In this document: piece after piece, positions 24,671-34,929 of the stretch
Numbering within the stretch: position 1 is the first letter of the stretch
Layout: every line of letters starts with the position of its first letter
Assembly: GCA_947359465.1 (NCBI GenBank)
Contig: OX375878.1
Coordinates: 74,129,916-74,193,915 of the forward strand
Origin: Metellina segmentata
Taxonomy: Eukaryota > Arthropoda > Arachnida > Araneae > Tetragnathidae
Length of the DNA: 64,000 nucleotides
Reading direction: 5' to 3'
Notes under the pieces: generated by a model
What the model saw: the letters and a program-made list of their open reading frames with translations, nothing else
Database searches by the model: none
What the model was told of the DNA's origin: nothing
Position numbers and translations under genes: made by a program

Positions 24671-24700
<30 letters not shown>
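24671..24700. repeat. (AT)15 microsatellite
   Basis: Uninterrupted AT dinucleotides adjoining the CTTTAACGG block. Confidence 0.95.
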
Positions 24701-24705
<5 letters not shown>

Positions 24706-24779
24706 ATTCTAACATTGTGGATAGACATGTAGACATGTCACCTCGGTGGCATGCTCTATTCATCTCAATCACACTTATT

Positions 24780-24830
24780 TACATTGGTACATGTCCCGCG
24801 ACACTAGGCACGAAAGTGTGTGCTTATGTT
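24780..24830. repeat. dispersed repeat core shared with 59.06 kb
   Basis: CGACACTAGGCACGAAAGTG here and CGACACTAGGCACGGGAGTG near 59077 are nearly identical, with weaker similarity on both sides (AGTGTGTG follows in both). Two copies in otherwise unrelated DNA imply a dispersed repeat family that I cannot name. Confidence 0.55.
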
Positions 24831-25431
24831 GATCAGACCATGTTCTGTGGTGTTTTTTATTTGAACAAGGAGTAAATTTCCAAGACAGTGAGATCCCTAT
24901 TTGATAGTCTGATCTTCTCGCAATCTTCTTTCGCTAGCAATCAGTTGTCACATTACCAAATAACAAAAACAATGTGTTAAATGTAACGAATGACTCTTTC
25001 TAATAAAGGGAATCATATTTATATCCCGCATAAATTCACCTTCACGATTCAAGTCTCCGACACGGTTCATAAAAGTTTTCCGATACGCCAAATAACAGAA
25101 GTACCCAACATAAAGCGATATTCGCCTTGAGAATGAAAAGGCCGTTGCTGATCGGAAAAGATTAAGGAAAAAATTTAATGAATGGATCGTGAAATCTGAG
25201 ACATGAGATAACAGCCGTGACAACACTAGCACCTCTTAGATTCGCTTTTTTTTTATATAATCATTTCATTACGCGACGTGTGTGTTCGTAACTGTTTCAG
25301 AGAGTTTGTACTCATCTCAACCTCATTCCATCTCCTCTGTTTACAACCTAACTTATTGTGTTTGGCAAATAAATTACACCGCAGCTTTTAATTTGCTTCG
25401 TACAGATCCACTGCTGTTCCATGGATTCATA

Positions 25432-25570
25432 ATGACGGTGCCTCGGGTGATGGGATAGGAGGTTGGAAAAACGAGACAACAAGCAACTTCAACTCCAAAG
25501 AAAGGAAGTGCAAGCACACTTTTTGGCACAGTTTTCTGGGTCTTATTTTCCTTTCATGCCATCCAATGTG
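25432..25570 (+). other. candidate signal-peptide exon with a premature stop
   Basis: An ATG with A at -3 (25432) opens a frame of 46 codons plus one base that ends at a good donor, TGTG|GTAAGT (25571). Its last 20 residues, STLFGTVFWVLFSFHAIQC, form a hydrophobic segment ending in small/Cys residues, as in a signal peptide or membrane anchor. Codon 9 is TAG, so as written the frame is broken, and no later in-frame ATG exists. The stop could be a true pseudogene lesion, a sequencing error or a sign that the start is elsewhere. The exon ends after one base of a codon (phase 1), which matches the entry phase of the exon at 38540. The region is less AT-rich than its surroundings. Confidence 0.35.
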
Positions 25571-28500
25571 GTAAGTGGATACTGTATGACGTTAATGTTA
25601 AAAAAACGAGTAATATATTATGCGTGAGAAATTTAACGACGCCACTTTACCAATTCATTTTACGCTGAGAATCTTTAACCATGTATAAGATATGTGCTAG
25701 ACAATGATAGTGTCCATTAAGAGATCGTGTTTGCTTTCTTAAGTGGTCCTCTTTCTTTACCTCAGACCACTCCTCTGGGAATTCGGTGTTCTTCTTTCTG
25801 AAAACTCAATTCATAAATAATAGGTCTTCAAAAATGAATCGTTAATGTGAAGCACGTAAAACCAGATACTATAGAATTTGTTAGAGAAGATGTTGGTTCT
25901 GACGCCTTTTATTCAATACCATTCTTCCATGGCATGGAATTCTAAACACGTATTTGAGGATTTTTTTACAGAACAAAATGAAACGAAAAATTTATTTTAA
26001 AATGTCTTATTTGACTCGTTGAAAGGAAACTAGATTTCAAACAATTCAAAGAGCAATAGCTTTGGGTATTAAATGCAGCGCCTGAAAAGAAATTAAAGAC
26101 TTTAAAAGTAAATCATCCGAATATCATAATTCTATTTTCGACCGAGTTAGGTTTCTTCTAAAAAGTTTTGGTGTTCAACTATTTTTAAATCTTATAAAGT
26201 TTATAAAGATTAATTAATATTTTGGGTCACAATTCTTCTCCTAAAAATCAACTAATAGTATTTGAAACTATCTAAACAAAATAGATGCCAATAAAATTCG
26301 TAATTGAAGGAGATAAAACCTCTTAGTTAATTTTTCCTTCTTGATTTGATGAGGGACCTACACGTTTTTTTTGTTTTTTTTTTTAGCATACTAATAACCT
26401 GAATGGTTTAGCACTACTGACAAATTTAAAGGAAAGCCAACGAAATGCTAAATTTGGATATCTTTTTAGTTGGAAAAAAATTAATAAATCAGTAATAAAT
26501 GTTATTGTTCCATTTTGGATAAATATACTTGAGAACAGTGGATTAAATATATATACCAATTCACGTTAGTACTAAAATAAATCGATACATTTGTTACTTT
26601 TTTATATCCACCTCATCTAAAAGGAAGCAAATATAATTTAAGGTATCATTTCAAGATGGAATTCTGAGATATCTGAAAAGCCTGTGTCATAGCAAGGAAC
26701 CATAATGTACTGACCACGGAAGTCTTAGAAACGCATATTTCCATGACTTCGTAGTAAATGCTTAAAACTGTAGCGCGTCATGCAAGTAAACACTCCAATA
26801 AAAAAATAACTAAATCAATATAGTTAAATTAAAGTGAAAGCCAATTGAATGAATTAAAATGAATTGTTCGGCTCCTTTATAAAATTAAGTATGTTAACAA
26901 CCCTAAAGTTTTTAGGTCATGTGAATATTTACTCATATTTTCCTCAAAATATACACTTAAAGTGCATTAAAACATGAGTTATAAACACATTGAATCCGCA
27001 GAAGAGTATAAAAGCATATCATAGAAATCCATCAATCCTGAATAAGAAAATCACAGAATTCAATTGCATTTGCTGAATAAAGGTTCTATTTTTCTTTTAG
27101 TTAGTCTTTATTTTTAGTACAAACTTTCTGGCCTTTCTCGTGTATTTACAATTAGTAAACTTGACCAACAAAGGCAAAAAAAAATGCAGATTCAGTCCCA
27201 TTTAAGTATATAAAATAAACTATAATAAAACATTACAAACATTTGGTAGAATAAATAGGTTGATTGTTTATAATCATCAGTGACAAGCGGACATATATGA
27301 GCCTGAAGAGAAAGGTTAATTAATTCCAATCACACATACGGTATATTACATAACTGGTACATGAATCGGATTCTACAAACCTGAAACAGGTATGGCCTTT
27401 TGAACAAATTGAGAAACCCATGTATGATTTAAAATCATGACAGTTGTACTACTTGAAATGACTGAATGCAAACCTTCTTCCTTGTTAAGCTCAGTTGTTA
27501 TAAGTTAATTCTCGATGTTATTTTTGTAAATAATTATCTACACTACTTTTCATATGAAAGTGAGAAAAGTTGTTACAGTGAAGTAATGAATAGAGGACCA
27601 AAAAAAGCAGATTATTTTATATTGTCGGAGAAAATGAATTCAAATACTTGTTAAATAACGTTATATTTCGGTGGTCTTATCAGTAATTTCAAAGTACTAT
27701 AAACTAATTCGTCACTGAAGAGTTGAATGAAAGGACTTCAAATTGCAAAAAGATGTAAGTTAATAAAAATTAGCAACATAAAAGAACATAAGGCTGGATT
27801 GATATTAGCAACTATCTCTATTTTCTGGGAAATTTAACATTCAATATAGTTCATATTATTTTTTCTTTATTTTTATTTTTCAAGACAACAGGATCAATTT
27901 TCACTTATAAATTACCCACAACAGGAAGGCGAAATACGCCAAAAGATTCACTTCTGAAATGCTGCCTATCTTGAAAATAACCCAGACTTAAAAGGAAGAA
28001 AACACTTTGAGGTACAGATAAAATAGTTTTGGCAAAATATAGGGAATTAGTTTGTTCCTTGTATAAAATCGTGTTTTGCGTGAAAAGTAAATGCCTGTTG
28101 CGTTTCAAATGTATTCACGATTTGAGCCTGTTCTACCTGATCTAATTCCGAATTCTCAACTCTTTCCATTTACTGTGCAAAGATGCGACTAAACATCGCG
28201 GGTACATGATAAATTTATTTATTTCCTGATTGATGAGATTGTTTTAAAATTTTCAGTGATCCAGGAAACACTGTTGTTGTCGGAACTAAGATCAGTAATT
28301 GAAGGAACAAGATTTTGTTGTCCAAAGAGGAACAAGAAAGCGTGTTCAAAACAGAATAAGAACTTCCTTAACTCTCCTGGTGAATGGAAAATCCTCGTGT
28401 CAAAAACTACCCTGTAGTATCCAGCCTCTTTTGCAAAAACCTGATCCAAACTGTCACTAGTTTTGGATAAGGGACAACTTGTTTTTCCTACATGCATCTT

Positions 28501-29180
28501 CATTCTACTTGGAGCATTATGGCAATTTCGCCTCGAAGTGGTATTTCGTCCTTACCAAAATTGGCCAGATCTTAAAGGAGACAGCTCGTTGAAACACTTG
28601 GATAATTAAAGGTATTCTGAACACAAAATAACATAGCAAACTTTCTCAATTAAGTTTATACAAAGCTTAGGCAGAATAGTGATACAAAATAATATTTAAT
28701 TGAGAACTTTGAGCATCATTATAGAATTTGTAAACTGATGCGTTTATTCCGTTTTTATGTTTTGCATAACATTGTGCAATTGTTGAAATCGAGTGGAAAA
28801 AATTAGTAACTGATACAAACAACCGATACAGCATATTAAGGCAAATGGACTTATCCGAATCTCCATACACTATTATCTAATATACATTCTGGATATTGTA
28901 CCAATACAATTGATCTACTCAGTATATGACTAATGGTGTTTGTATTTAGTTATTTAATAAGTGTTCAAGTGCTACACTTTAATTCAAATTTACTTTTTCA
29001 CTTAATTTCAAATTTGAGTAACTTTATTGAATGAATCTATAATCTTACACCAGGGACTATACTGGGTCTCAAGCCATTAAAGGAGTAGTATGATTAACTA
29101 ATCAGGTTAAATAGGTAGATTATTGGGTTCTTAAGGAGACACATATGCTCTTTTAAAGATGACAGGTGATTTTTTACAAC
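25571..29180. other. no confident gene (intron-like)
   Basis: AT-rich DNA. A plus-strand 62-codon frame near 27466 and minus-strand frames near 27.9 and 28.7 kb have no family signature. One minus-strand frame (28219-28503) is listed separately as a weak candidate. Confidence 0.45.
28219..28503 (-). other. unrecognised 94-codon frame with poly(A)-signal-like end (weak)
   Basis: Minus-strand frame starting ATGAAGATGCATG and ending TAA, followed within a few bases by overlapping AATAAA motifs. The composition is not strongly biased (residues such as SLDQVFAKEAGYYRVVFDTR are protein-like). I see no domain and no convincing upstream acceptor. It may be a chance frame in AT-rich DNA. Confidence 0.2.
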
Positions 29181-29182
29181 TA

Positions 29183-30182
29183 CCAAGCTGGTCCAGAAAG
29201 TAAATACCATTTGCACATATCTCCCGCGCATCTAACAGCACGAAGGTCGCGTATGCGTAGTTACATTCTCCAACTCGAGAACGAATTAGCCTTGCCATTT
29301 TGTTGATTCAAGTTAACATTTGAAGTCAATTTTTGTCGGTAATCATGCTTAAGACAATTGATCGGCCCGCTAGCTGTGAAATAAGAGCTGTTATCATGTG
29401 TTTGAATGCGAGAAATGTTCGACCTTGTGAAATTTAATCTCAGATAAGTAAGACGTACTGAGAGAATGCGGCGAGTTAAGGTGCGAAAGTGGGTAAGAAT
29501 GTTTAAAAAAGGAAGTGAAAATGTCCACGACGAGGAGGGCAGTGAACGCCCGTCGTTGATCGACGAAGAATTAGTGCGCTGCATCAACGAAAAAAGTTTG
29601 TTCCAGTAAGCGATTCACGATTTCTGATTTGTCAATGAATTTTCAAAACATTCCACGATCTTTATTAACAAAATTGTGACTGAACATTTGCACGACAAAA
29701 AATTGTGTTCGCGATGGATACCGAACACTAACGGACGTTCAAAAACGGAAACGCATGGTAGCAGTCTTGAAGTTTTTGCAGCGTTATGCGACAGAAAGAA
29801 ATCATTTTTTGAAAAGGATTGTCACAGGCGATGAAACATGGATTTGTTACGAGACACCTGAAACGAAACGACAGTCACTGGAATGGCGGCATACTCGTTC
29901 CCCGAAACCCAAAAAGGCAAAGCCACCTCTTTCTTCAAGAAAAATTGTGTGCACCGTGTTTTGGGACTGTCAAGTAATTTTGTCAGCTTATTTCACAGCT
30001 GGTTGGCCGATCGATTGTTTTTAACATAATTACCGACAAACAATGACTTCAAACATTAACATAAATAAATAAAATGGTTAGGCTAATTCGTTCTCGAGTT
30101 GAAGGATGTAACTACGCATGCGCGACCTGTCAGATGTGCGGGAGATATGCGCAAACGGTACTTACTTTCTGGACCAGCTTTG
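29183..30182 (+). mobile_element. mariner-derived fold-back element, exactly 1000 bp
   Basis: Bounded by TA duplications (29181-29182 and 30183-30184), with ends GCTGGTCCAGAAAGTAA at the left and the same sequence inverted at the right. The inverted arms are about 200 bp each (29183-29390 and 29983-30182), far beyond the roughly 30-bp TIR usual for mariner. The right arm is an inverted copy of the element's own left end. It includes the transposase ATG (CAT at 30025-30027) and the first 13 or so codons, while the normal 3' half is absent. The element therefore carries two inverted 5' ends around the N-terminal half of a transposase gene. Confidence 0.9.
29345..30024 (+). pseudogene. mariner transposase, N-terminal half only
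   Basis: Starts at ATG 29345 with MLKTIDRPASCEIRAVIMCL, the helix-turn-helix region. After a frame break it continues with KVRKWVRMFKKGSENVHDEE and PSLIDEELVRC, typical of the mariner linker. From 29755 the catalytic domain begins: IVTGDETWICYETPETKRQS holds the first Asp, then SLEWRHTRSPKPKKAK and KIVCTVFWD. Right after this block the coding sequence runs into the inverted arm, so the second and third catalytic Asp residues (HDNARPH and the later Asp) are missing. It cannot encode a working enzyme. Full mariner transposases are about 345 residues. Confidence 0.9.
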
Positions 30183-30184
30183 TA

Positions 30185-30520
30185 TTAAATTTATTAAATT
30201 ACAACATACATTTAAAGTAATACTTTTATAAAATACTTTAAAATAAAAATATTATCCTACATGATCATACCACGTATAGTTACATTTCTTTCAGAATATA
30301 TATTAATATCTAACTGCAGAAAGGACATAAATCAATCTGGTTGAAATTAATTTAGCAGTCACACAATGCTTAAAATTTTGTTTATTGAAGAAAGATGATT
30401 TAACTGATGATTAATTTCTGAAATGTTATTAAATTATTTTTAACGAGAAAAAAATTCTCGAGAAAATAAAATATTGCAAACTTTTTAAACAGAGGGAACT
30501 CTGACATCAACCCAATTACA
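30185..30520. other. no gene; short AT-rich spacer
   Basis: AT-rich sequence between the mariner element and the element starting at 30523. No structure is seen. Confidence 0.5.
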
Positions 30521-30522
30521 TA

Positions 30523-32500
30523 CAGGGTGTTTCAAAACTTCAAGTACATATTTTTAGGAGGGAAGGTAAGAAGATAAAATTAAACCGTATTCAATCAGGA
30601 ATGAAGAACCATGGCCGTCATCTTCATGTTCGGAGGATGCACTAAGATGTAGAAATGAAAGGCAGAAAGATTATGCAAACAACATTTGGTATTAGTCCTA
30701 AATCTTGTCTGACACTAATTTTACACTTATTTTCAGAGAAAATGTTCAAAGTTGGGATAACAAACAGTAATGTACGCGTTGCTTTGTCGAAGCATTGGAT
30801 GTAGGACATGTTTCGATGCCGTTAGGTGCCACATATGCTAGATTCATGTCAGTTTTATCAGCATTCGTAAAATGAACGAAGTCAGGGTCTAAACCCAGTG
30901 CTGTCAAACAGCGCTTGCTATAAAATCCAGGTGCCAGACATATATCACTATGTGAATACATTATAAACAGGTGCTCTCCTAACTCTCTAACCTTTAAGTG
31001 TCGCCGCGAGAGCTCCATATAGTGTAATTCTGCTTTTACCCCACAGTACAATTAATGACTGGAAAAACCCTTTTCTGAAAAATCCATGGATTCTTTCAAC
31101 ATGTAGGAAGATTCTATTAGGCCTGTCCTTATGAGGAAATCTTTGCTTGGAACTATTCTATTGGTCTATTCTGTAGAATATAATCATTTCGAAAGACTAT
31201 TCATTCTTAGAAAGGAATACTCCGGTAAGATTTTATCAGTCCTATCTTTATAGTATAATCAAAGATTTGTTTGCTTCCTTTCTTAGAATACAATTCACTA
31301 GACAGATTCTATTTACCCTTTACTTTGAAATACCTTGGAACAGTTCTATCAATCCTATATTAATGTATAATAAAAGATTTCTTTGCTTCCTTTCTTAGAA
31401 TACAATTCCCTAGAGAGATTCTATTTACCCTTTGCTTTGAAATCCCTTGGAACAATTCTATCAGTCCTGTCTTTATAGTAGAATCAAAGATTTTTTTTGC
31501 TTCCTTTCTTAGAATACAATTCACTAGACAGATTCTATTTACCCTTTACTTTGAAATCCCTTGGAACAATTCTATCAGTCCTGTCTTTATAGTAGAATCA
31601 AAGATTTTTTTGCTTCCTTTCTTAGAATACAATTCACTAGACAGATTCTATTTACCCTTTACATTGAAATACCTTGGAACAGTTCTATCAATCCTATATT
31701 TATAGTAGAATCAAAGATTTTTTTTGCTTCCTTTCTTAGAATACAATTCCCTAGACAGATTATATTTACCCTTCACTTTGAAATCCCTTGGAACAATTCT
31801 ATCAGTCCTGTCTTTATAGTAGAATCAAAGATTTTTTTGCTTCCTTTCTTAGAATACAATTCACTAGACAGATTCTATTTACCCTTTACATTGAAATACC
31901 TTGGAACAGTTCTATCAATCCTATATTTATAGTAGAATCAAAGATTTTTTTTGCTTCCTTTCTTAGAATACAATTTCCTAGAAAGATTGTATTTACCCTT
32001 TCCTTTGAAATCCCTTGGAACAATTCTATCAGTCCTGTCTTTATAGTAGAATCAAATAATTTTTTCTTCCTTTCTTAGAATACAATTCTCTAGAAAGATT
32101 CTATTTACCCTTTCCTATGAAATCCCTTGGAACTATTCTACCAGTCCTATCTTTATAGTATAATCAAAGATTTGTTTGTTTCCTTTCTTAGACTACAATT
32201 CCCTAGAAAGATTCTATTTACCCTTTCCTTTGGAATCCCTTGGAACAATTATATTGCTCATATATTTGGAATGCAATTATTTTATGATACAGTTGCTTCC
32301 TTTCCTTATGATCGAATCTTTTAGAATGATTCTGTTGCTATTGTCACTTAAAATAGAATCCTCTGAAAACATTCGATTGGTCAAGGAGATCAAAACTTGT
32401 TAGAAGTCATGCAGGGAGCAGGGAAGACGGCAGGTTTCAAGGTGGAACTATGAGTGCGAACCACTTGAGCTGTTTATTTTGTACTTTTCGAAACACCCCG
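30523..32500. mobile_element. putative DNA element with ACAGGGTGTTTC-type termini
   Basis: Left end ACAGGGTGTTTCAAAACTTC (from 30523). The right end, reverse-complemented, reads ACGGGGTGTTTCGAAAAGT (up to 32500). Both are flanked by TA. The match extends about 25 bp with small differences. Inside are a minus-strand 101-codon frame (30746-31051) with no known domain and a long tandem array. GGTGT-type termini are widespread in arthropod DNA transposons. Chance occurrence of two such termini in inverted orientation 2 kb apart is unlikely, but superfamily and boundaries are uncertain. Confidence 0.45.
31145..32345. repeat. tandem array, about 9 units of 113/114 bp plus degenerate edges
   Basis: The block TTCCTTTCTTAGAATACAAT recurs at about 31274, 31387, 31500, 31613, 31727, 31840, 31956, 32068 and 32181, so the period is about 113-114 bp. 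Degenerate units lie on both sides (from about 31145 and to about 32345). A higher-order repeat is visible: 31561-31787 and 31788-32014 are nearly identical 227-bp dimers. Plus-strand frames stay open across several units because 114 bp is 38 codons (for example 31561-31932). Their peptide repeats are a by-product of the array and not evidence of a gene. Confidence 0.92.
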
Positions 32501-32501
32501 T

Positions 32502-33278
32502 AAACACTTCCCAACCCATCGGGCAAACCACAGACAAGAGGAAGACACTTATAAACGTCGCGTATCCATCTTATGTGCCCCATAATCCCTTCGTAATGAC
32601 CATCCATCTCCCAGGTCAATTCAGCGTGAATCATCTGCTTGAAAAGTAAGACGAGAAAAGAAAGACCAACCATGTCCGCTCTTGGATGCGAAGCGTGATG
32701 AATCCACGAATTACAATCTCCCTTCACGGCGAGTAAGTTGCAGAATTCACAAAGCGTCAAAACACAAGAGCTCGTAGAATGAATGATCTGATTTCCTGTT
32801 TGCATCGTGAGTCAGTCAGCGGGTCAGTCGGACCAGTGGGAAGACGGCGAGTGATCGTGAAGCATATGGTAATGTGCCTTTCCAGATGCATCAGGCAGAC
32901 CACAACCTGATTTCAAGGCATGCGTTGAAATTGCTAGCGAGAATGATTAGTGCAGGAGTGCCGGGAAGATAGCTCGGGCAGTATGGGAAAAGGGGCACGA
33001 AATTTTTTGGAGGAGAACGACTTTCGAATTCACACTTGTGAATGCAACTACCCATATCCACCTAATTGTACACCTGCGCATACATTCAATCACAACTTGT
33101 AAAAACCAAAACAAAATTTGCATTTTTTTATTTCATGGATAAATTTCTAGGTGTGCTTATTGGAATATTACGTGGACTGGAAACTGCTTTTAAATAAATG
33201 ATTAAGGGTATTAGAGAATCAACGTTTTACTACGAAGTTTCAATACTCGACGAACTTTGTTAATTAACTACAAACGTG
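32502..33278. other. GC-richer island, no assigned gene
   Basis: From about 32500 to 32990 base composition is markedly less AT-rich than the flanks. A 122-codon minus-strand frame (32437-32805) is open, with no recognised domain, and crosses the right terminus of the preceding element. No clear splice sites bound it. It could be an enhancer-like conserved element or an unidentified exon. Confidence 0.3.
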
Positions 33279-33440
33279 TGAATTAGCGTTGCACTGGAGC
33301 ACCACAAAGCTATTTTGATGGTCCGAGATCAATCCCGAAAGGAAAGATCAAAGGACACTTCATAGTTTCGAACTGCGGTCAGATGTCGAGGTCAACTTCT
33401 GAGCTGGCCTCTCACTATCTCCCACTACCTAATCACCATA
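33279..33440 (-). mobile_element. SINE family A, diverged partial copy
   Basis: Carries 'gcactggagcaccacaa', 'ggtccgagatcaatcccgaa', 'cggtcagatgtcgagg' and 'gagctggc'. Similarity is lost before the head. It is more diverged than the other copies. Confidence 0.75.
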
Positions 33441-34400
33441 CCCCGACCTAATGATCACCAACTTAATGAAACTTTTCAGCAGTCTGATGACAGAAAACAA
33501 TGAGAAATTTGAACGATAGAAATCGGTTTACAGATGAAAATGCAAGCGAACGTGAAAGTAGCTTTACAGGTGCCAAAAACTACCGAATCATTTTCGTGAA
33601 CGGACTTGAAGTGAACGTGAATGAGCTAATTATTGTGACATGATTGCGGCACGCACTTCTACCGTGCATCATTGGAAGTACAAATAAGAGAGAGAAGGAA
33701 CTATAAGAAATTGTACTTTATGTTTTTGATTAATATTTATTTCATTTTGAGGTTTGAAATGTGCATTTCTTTTCGTATATTGTCATTGTAAGTTAATTTA
33801 CGCACGGTTCGAAATGTGAGCAACGACGATAGTACAGATGTTATGCACTGGTCTGCTGGTCGTAATATTTTCCATCAAATTAATGATACATATATTTTTG
33901 TGAAAATGCATTCATGTTGATTAAAGTGTTTTGAGTCTACAGCTCATCCACATCTGCACACCCTTGTGTGTTAGGAAATGTCTTGTCAATGGAAATAACA
34001 CTTTTATTTTTAATTTAATAAAAGAACAAGTGGGGTCTAGATTCGTTTGAATAAACCTATAGAGCCATTCGTCTCGAGAAAATTTAGGTAAATCATGACG
34101 GTATAGATCCGATGGGAAATCTTTCTGCCCAGGAACAAAGCAATAGGTTCATAGAAAATTATCTCTAATATTTTAAAAGCAAGTGTTTGTCTTATTGTTT
34201 GTTTGTTTCTTGCTCGCAAAGTCCTGCCGAATCTATGCCACTTACAGTAATGGGATTTGGCACACAGGTAGTCCGAATTTTTAGCAATTTTAGAGTCGAG
34301 GCGAATTTTAAAATTGAATCCAGAACATTTTTAAGTTAATTTAAATTTTTTTCACCCGTTAATCTTTATTTCGTCCCGCTCCGTTAATTGGAAGAAAGGA
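33441..34400. other. no gene seen
   Basis: AT-rich, without repeat similarity or splice-bounded exons that I could find. Confidence 0.5.
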
Positions 34401-34589
34401 CGGAATTCTGCTATTTTCCCCTCTGACGTCACGTGACAATCGTCACTATTGTCGTCAGCCTTTGAAACCATGCCAATATATTTTTCACCTTCCGCTATTC
34501 GCAATCAAATGGCAATGCGTAGTCTCCGCTCAAACAATACCACAGCGAACATTTTGACTGGCATTGTTTAGTTCTTTTTTTGTAAAATC

Positions 34590-34690
34590 GGGATCGTTAA
34601 AGATAGATTGAAAATTCCAACAGATTTGAAATCTGCGGAAAATTTTACTCATATAGATACTTAGATTTTCTTTTAATAAATAATTTTTCA
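34590..34690. repeat. half-copy of the 50.8-51.3 kb palindromic element arm
   Basis: About 100 bp resembling the left arm at 50.93-51.03 kb in the same order: 'gatcgttaaagatag', then 'agatttgaaatctgcggaaa', then 'agattttcttttaataaata'. The opposite arm is not visible here. Confidence 0.7.
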
Positions 34691-34794
34691 ATTAAATATT
34701 TATATATTTTCGCAAGAGATCGTGACGTCACGTCGATTGGATATCTCCGCAATTCGAATTTTTCCCAATATGACAATGACGAGACCATTACGGC

Positions 34795-34924
34795 GTTGCC
34801 CGTGGTGTTGGTTTCCAAAGCAAACCATAGTTCATAATATTCATAATTTGGTTTGCGAAGCAAACCAATTACTCCACAAAAGCAACTGGCACGGTCAACG
34901 CCGGGCTAGCCACGAAGTGGCTAG
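34795..34924 (+). mobile_element. Helitron-like 3' terminus with GAA-loop hairpins
   Basis: Ends in CTAG|T at 34924, directly after a perfect hairpin CTAGCCAC-GAA-GTGGCTAG (34906-34924). About 55 bp upstream is another perfect hairpin, GGTTTGC-GAA-GCAAACC, and before it a third related one (GGTTTCCAAAGCAAACC). A terminal hairpin followed by CTAG and host T is the Helitron 3' signature. No coding sequence is present and the 5' TC end was not located. Confidence 0.5.
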
Positions 34925-34929
34925 TTTGT

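Noticed and set aside
31561..32078. Plus-strand frames of 96-123 codons with repeated peptides
   Set aside because: They lie wholly within the 113/114-bp tandem array. Openness follows from a 38-codon unit and low stop density, not from selection.
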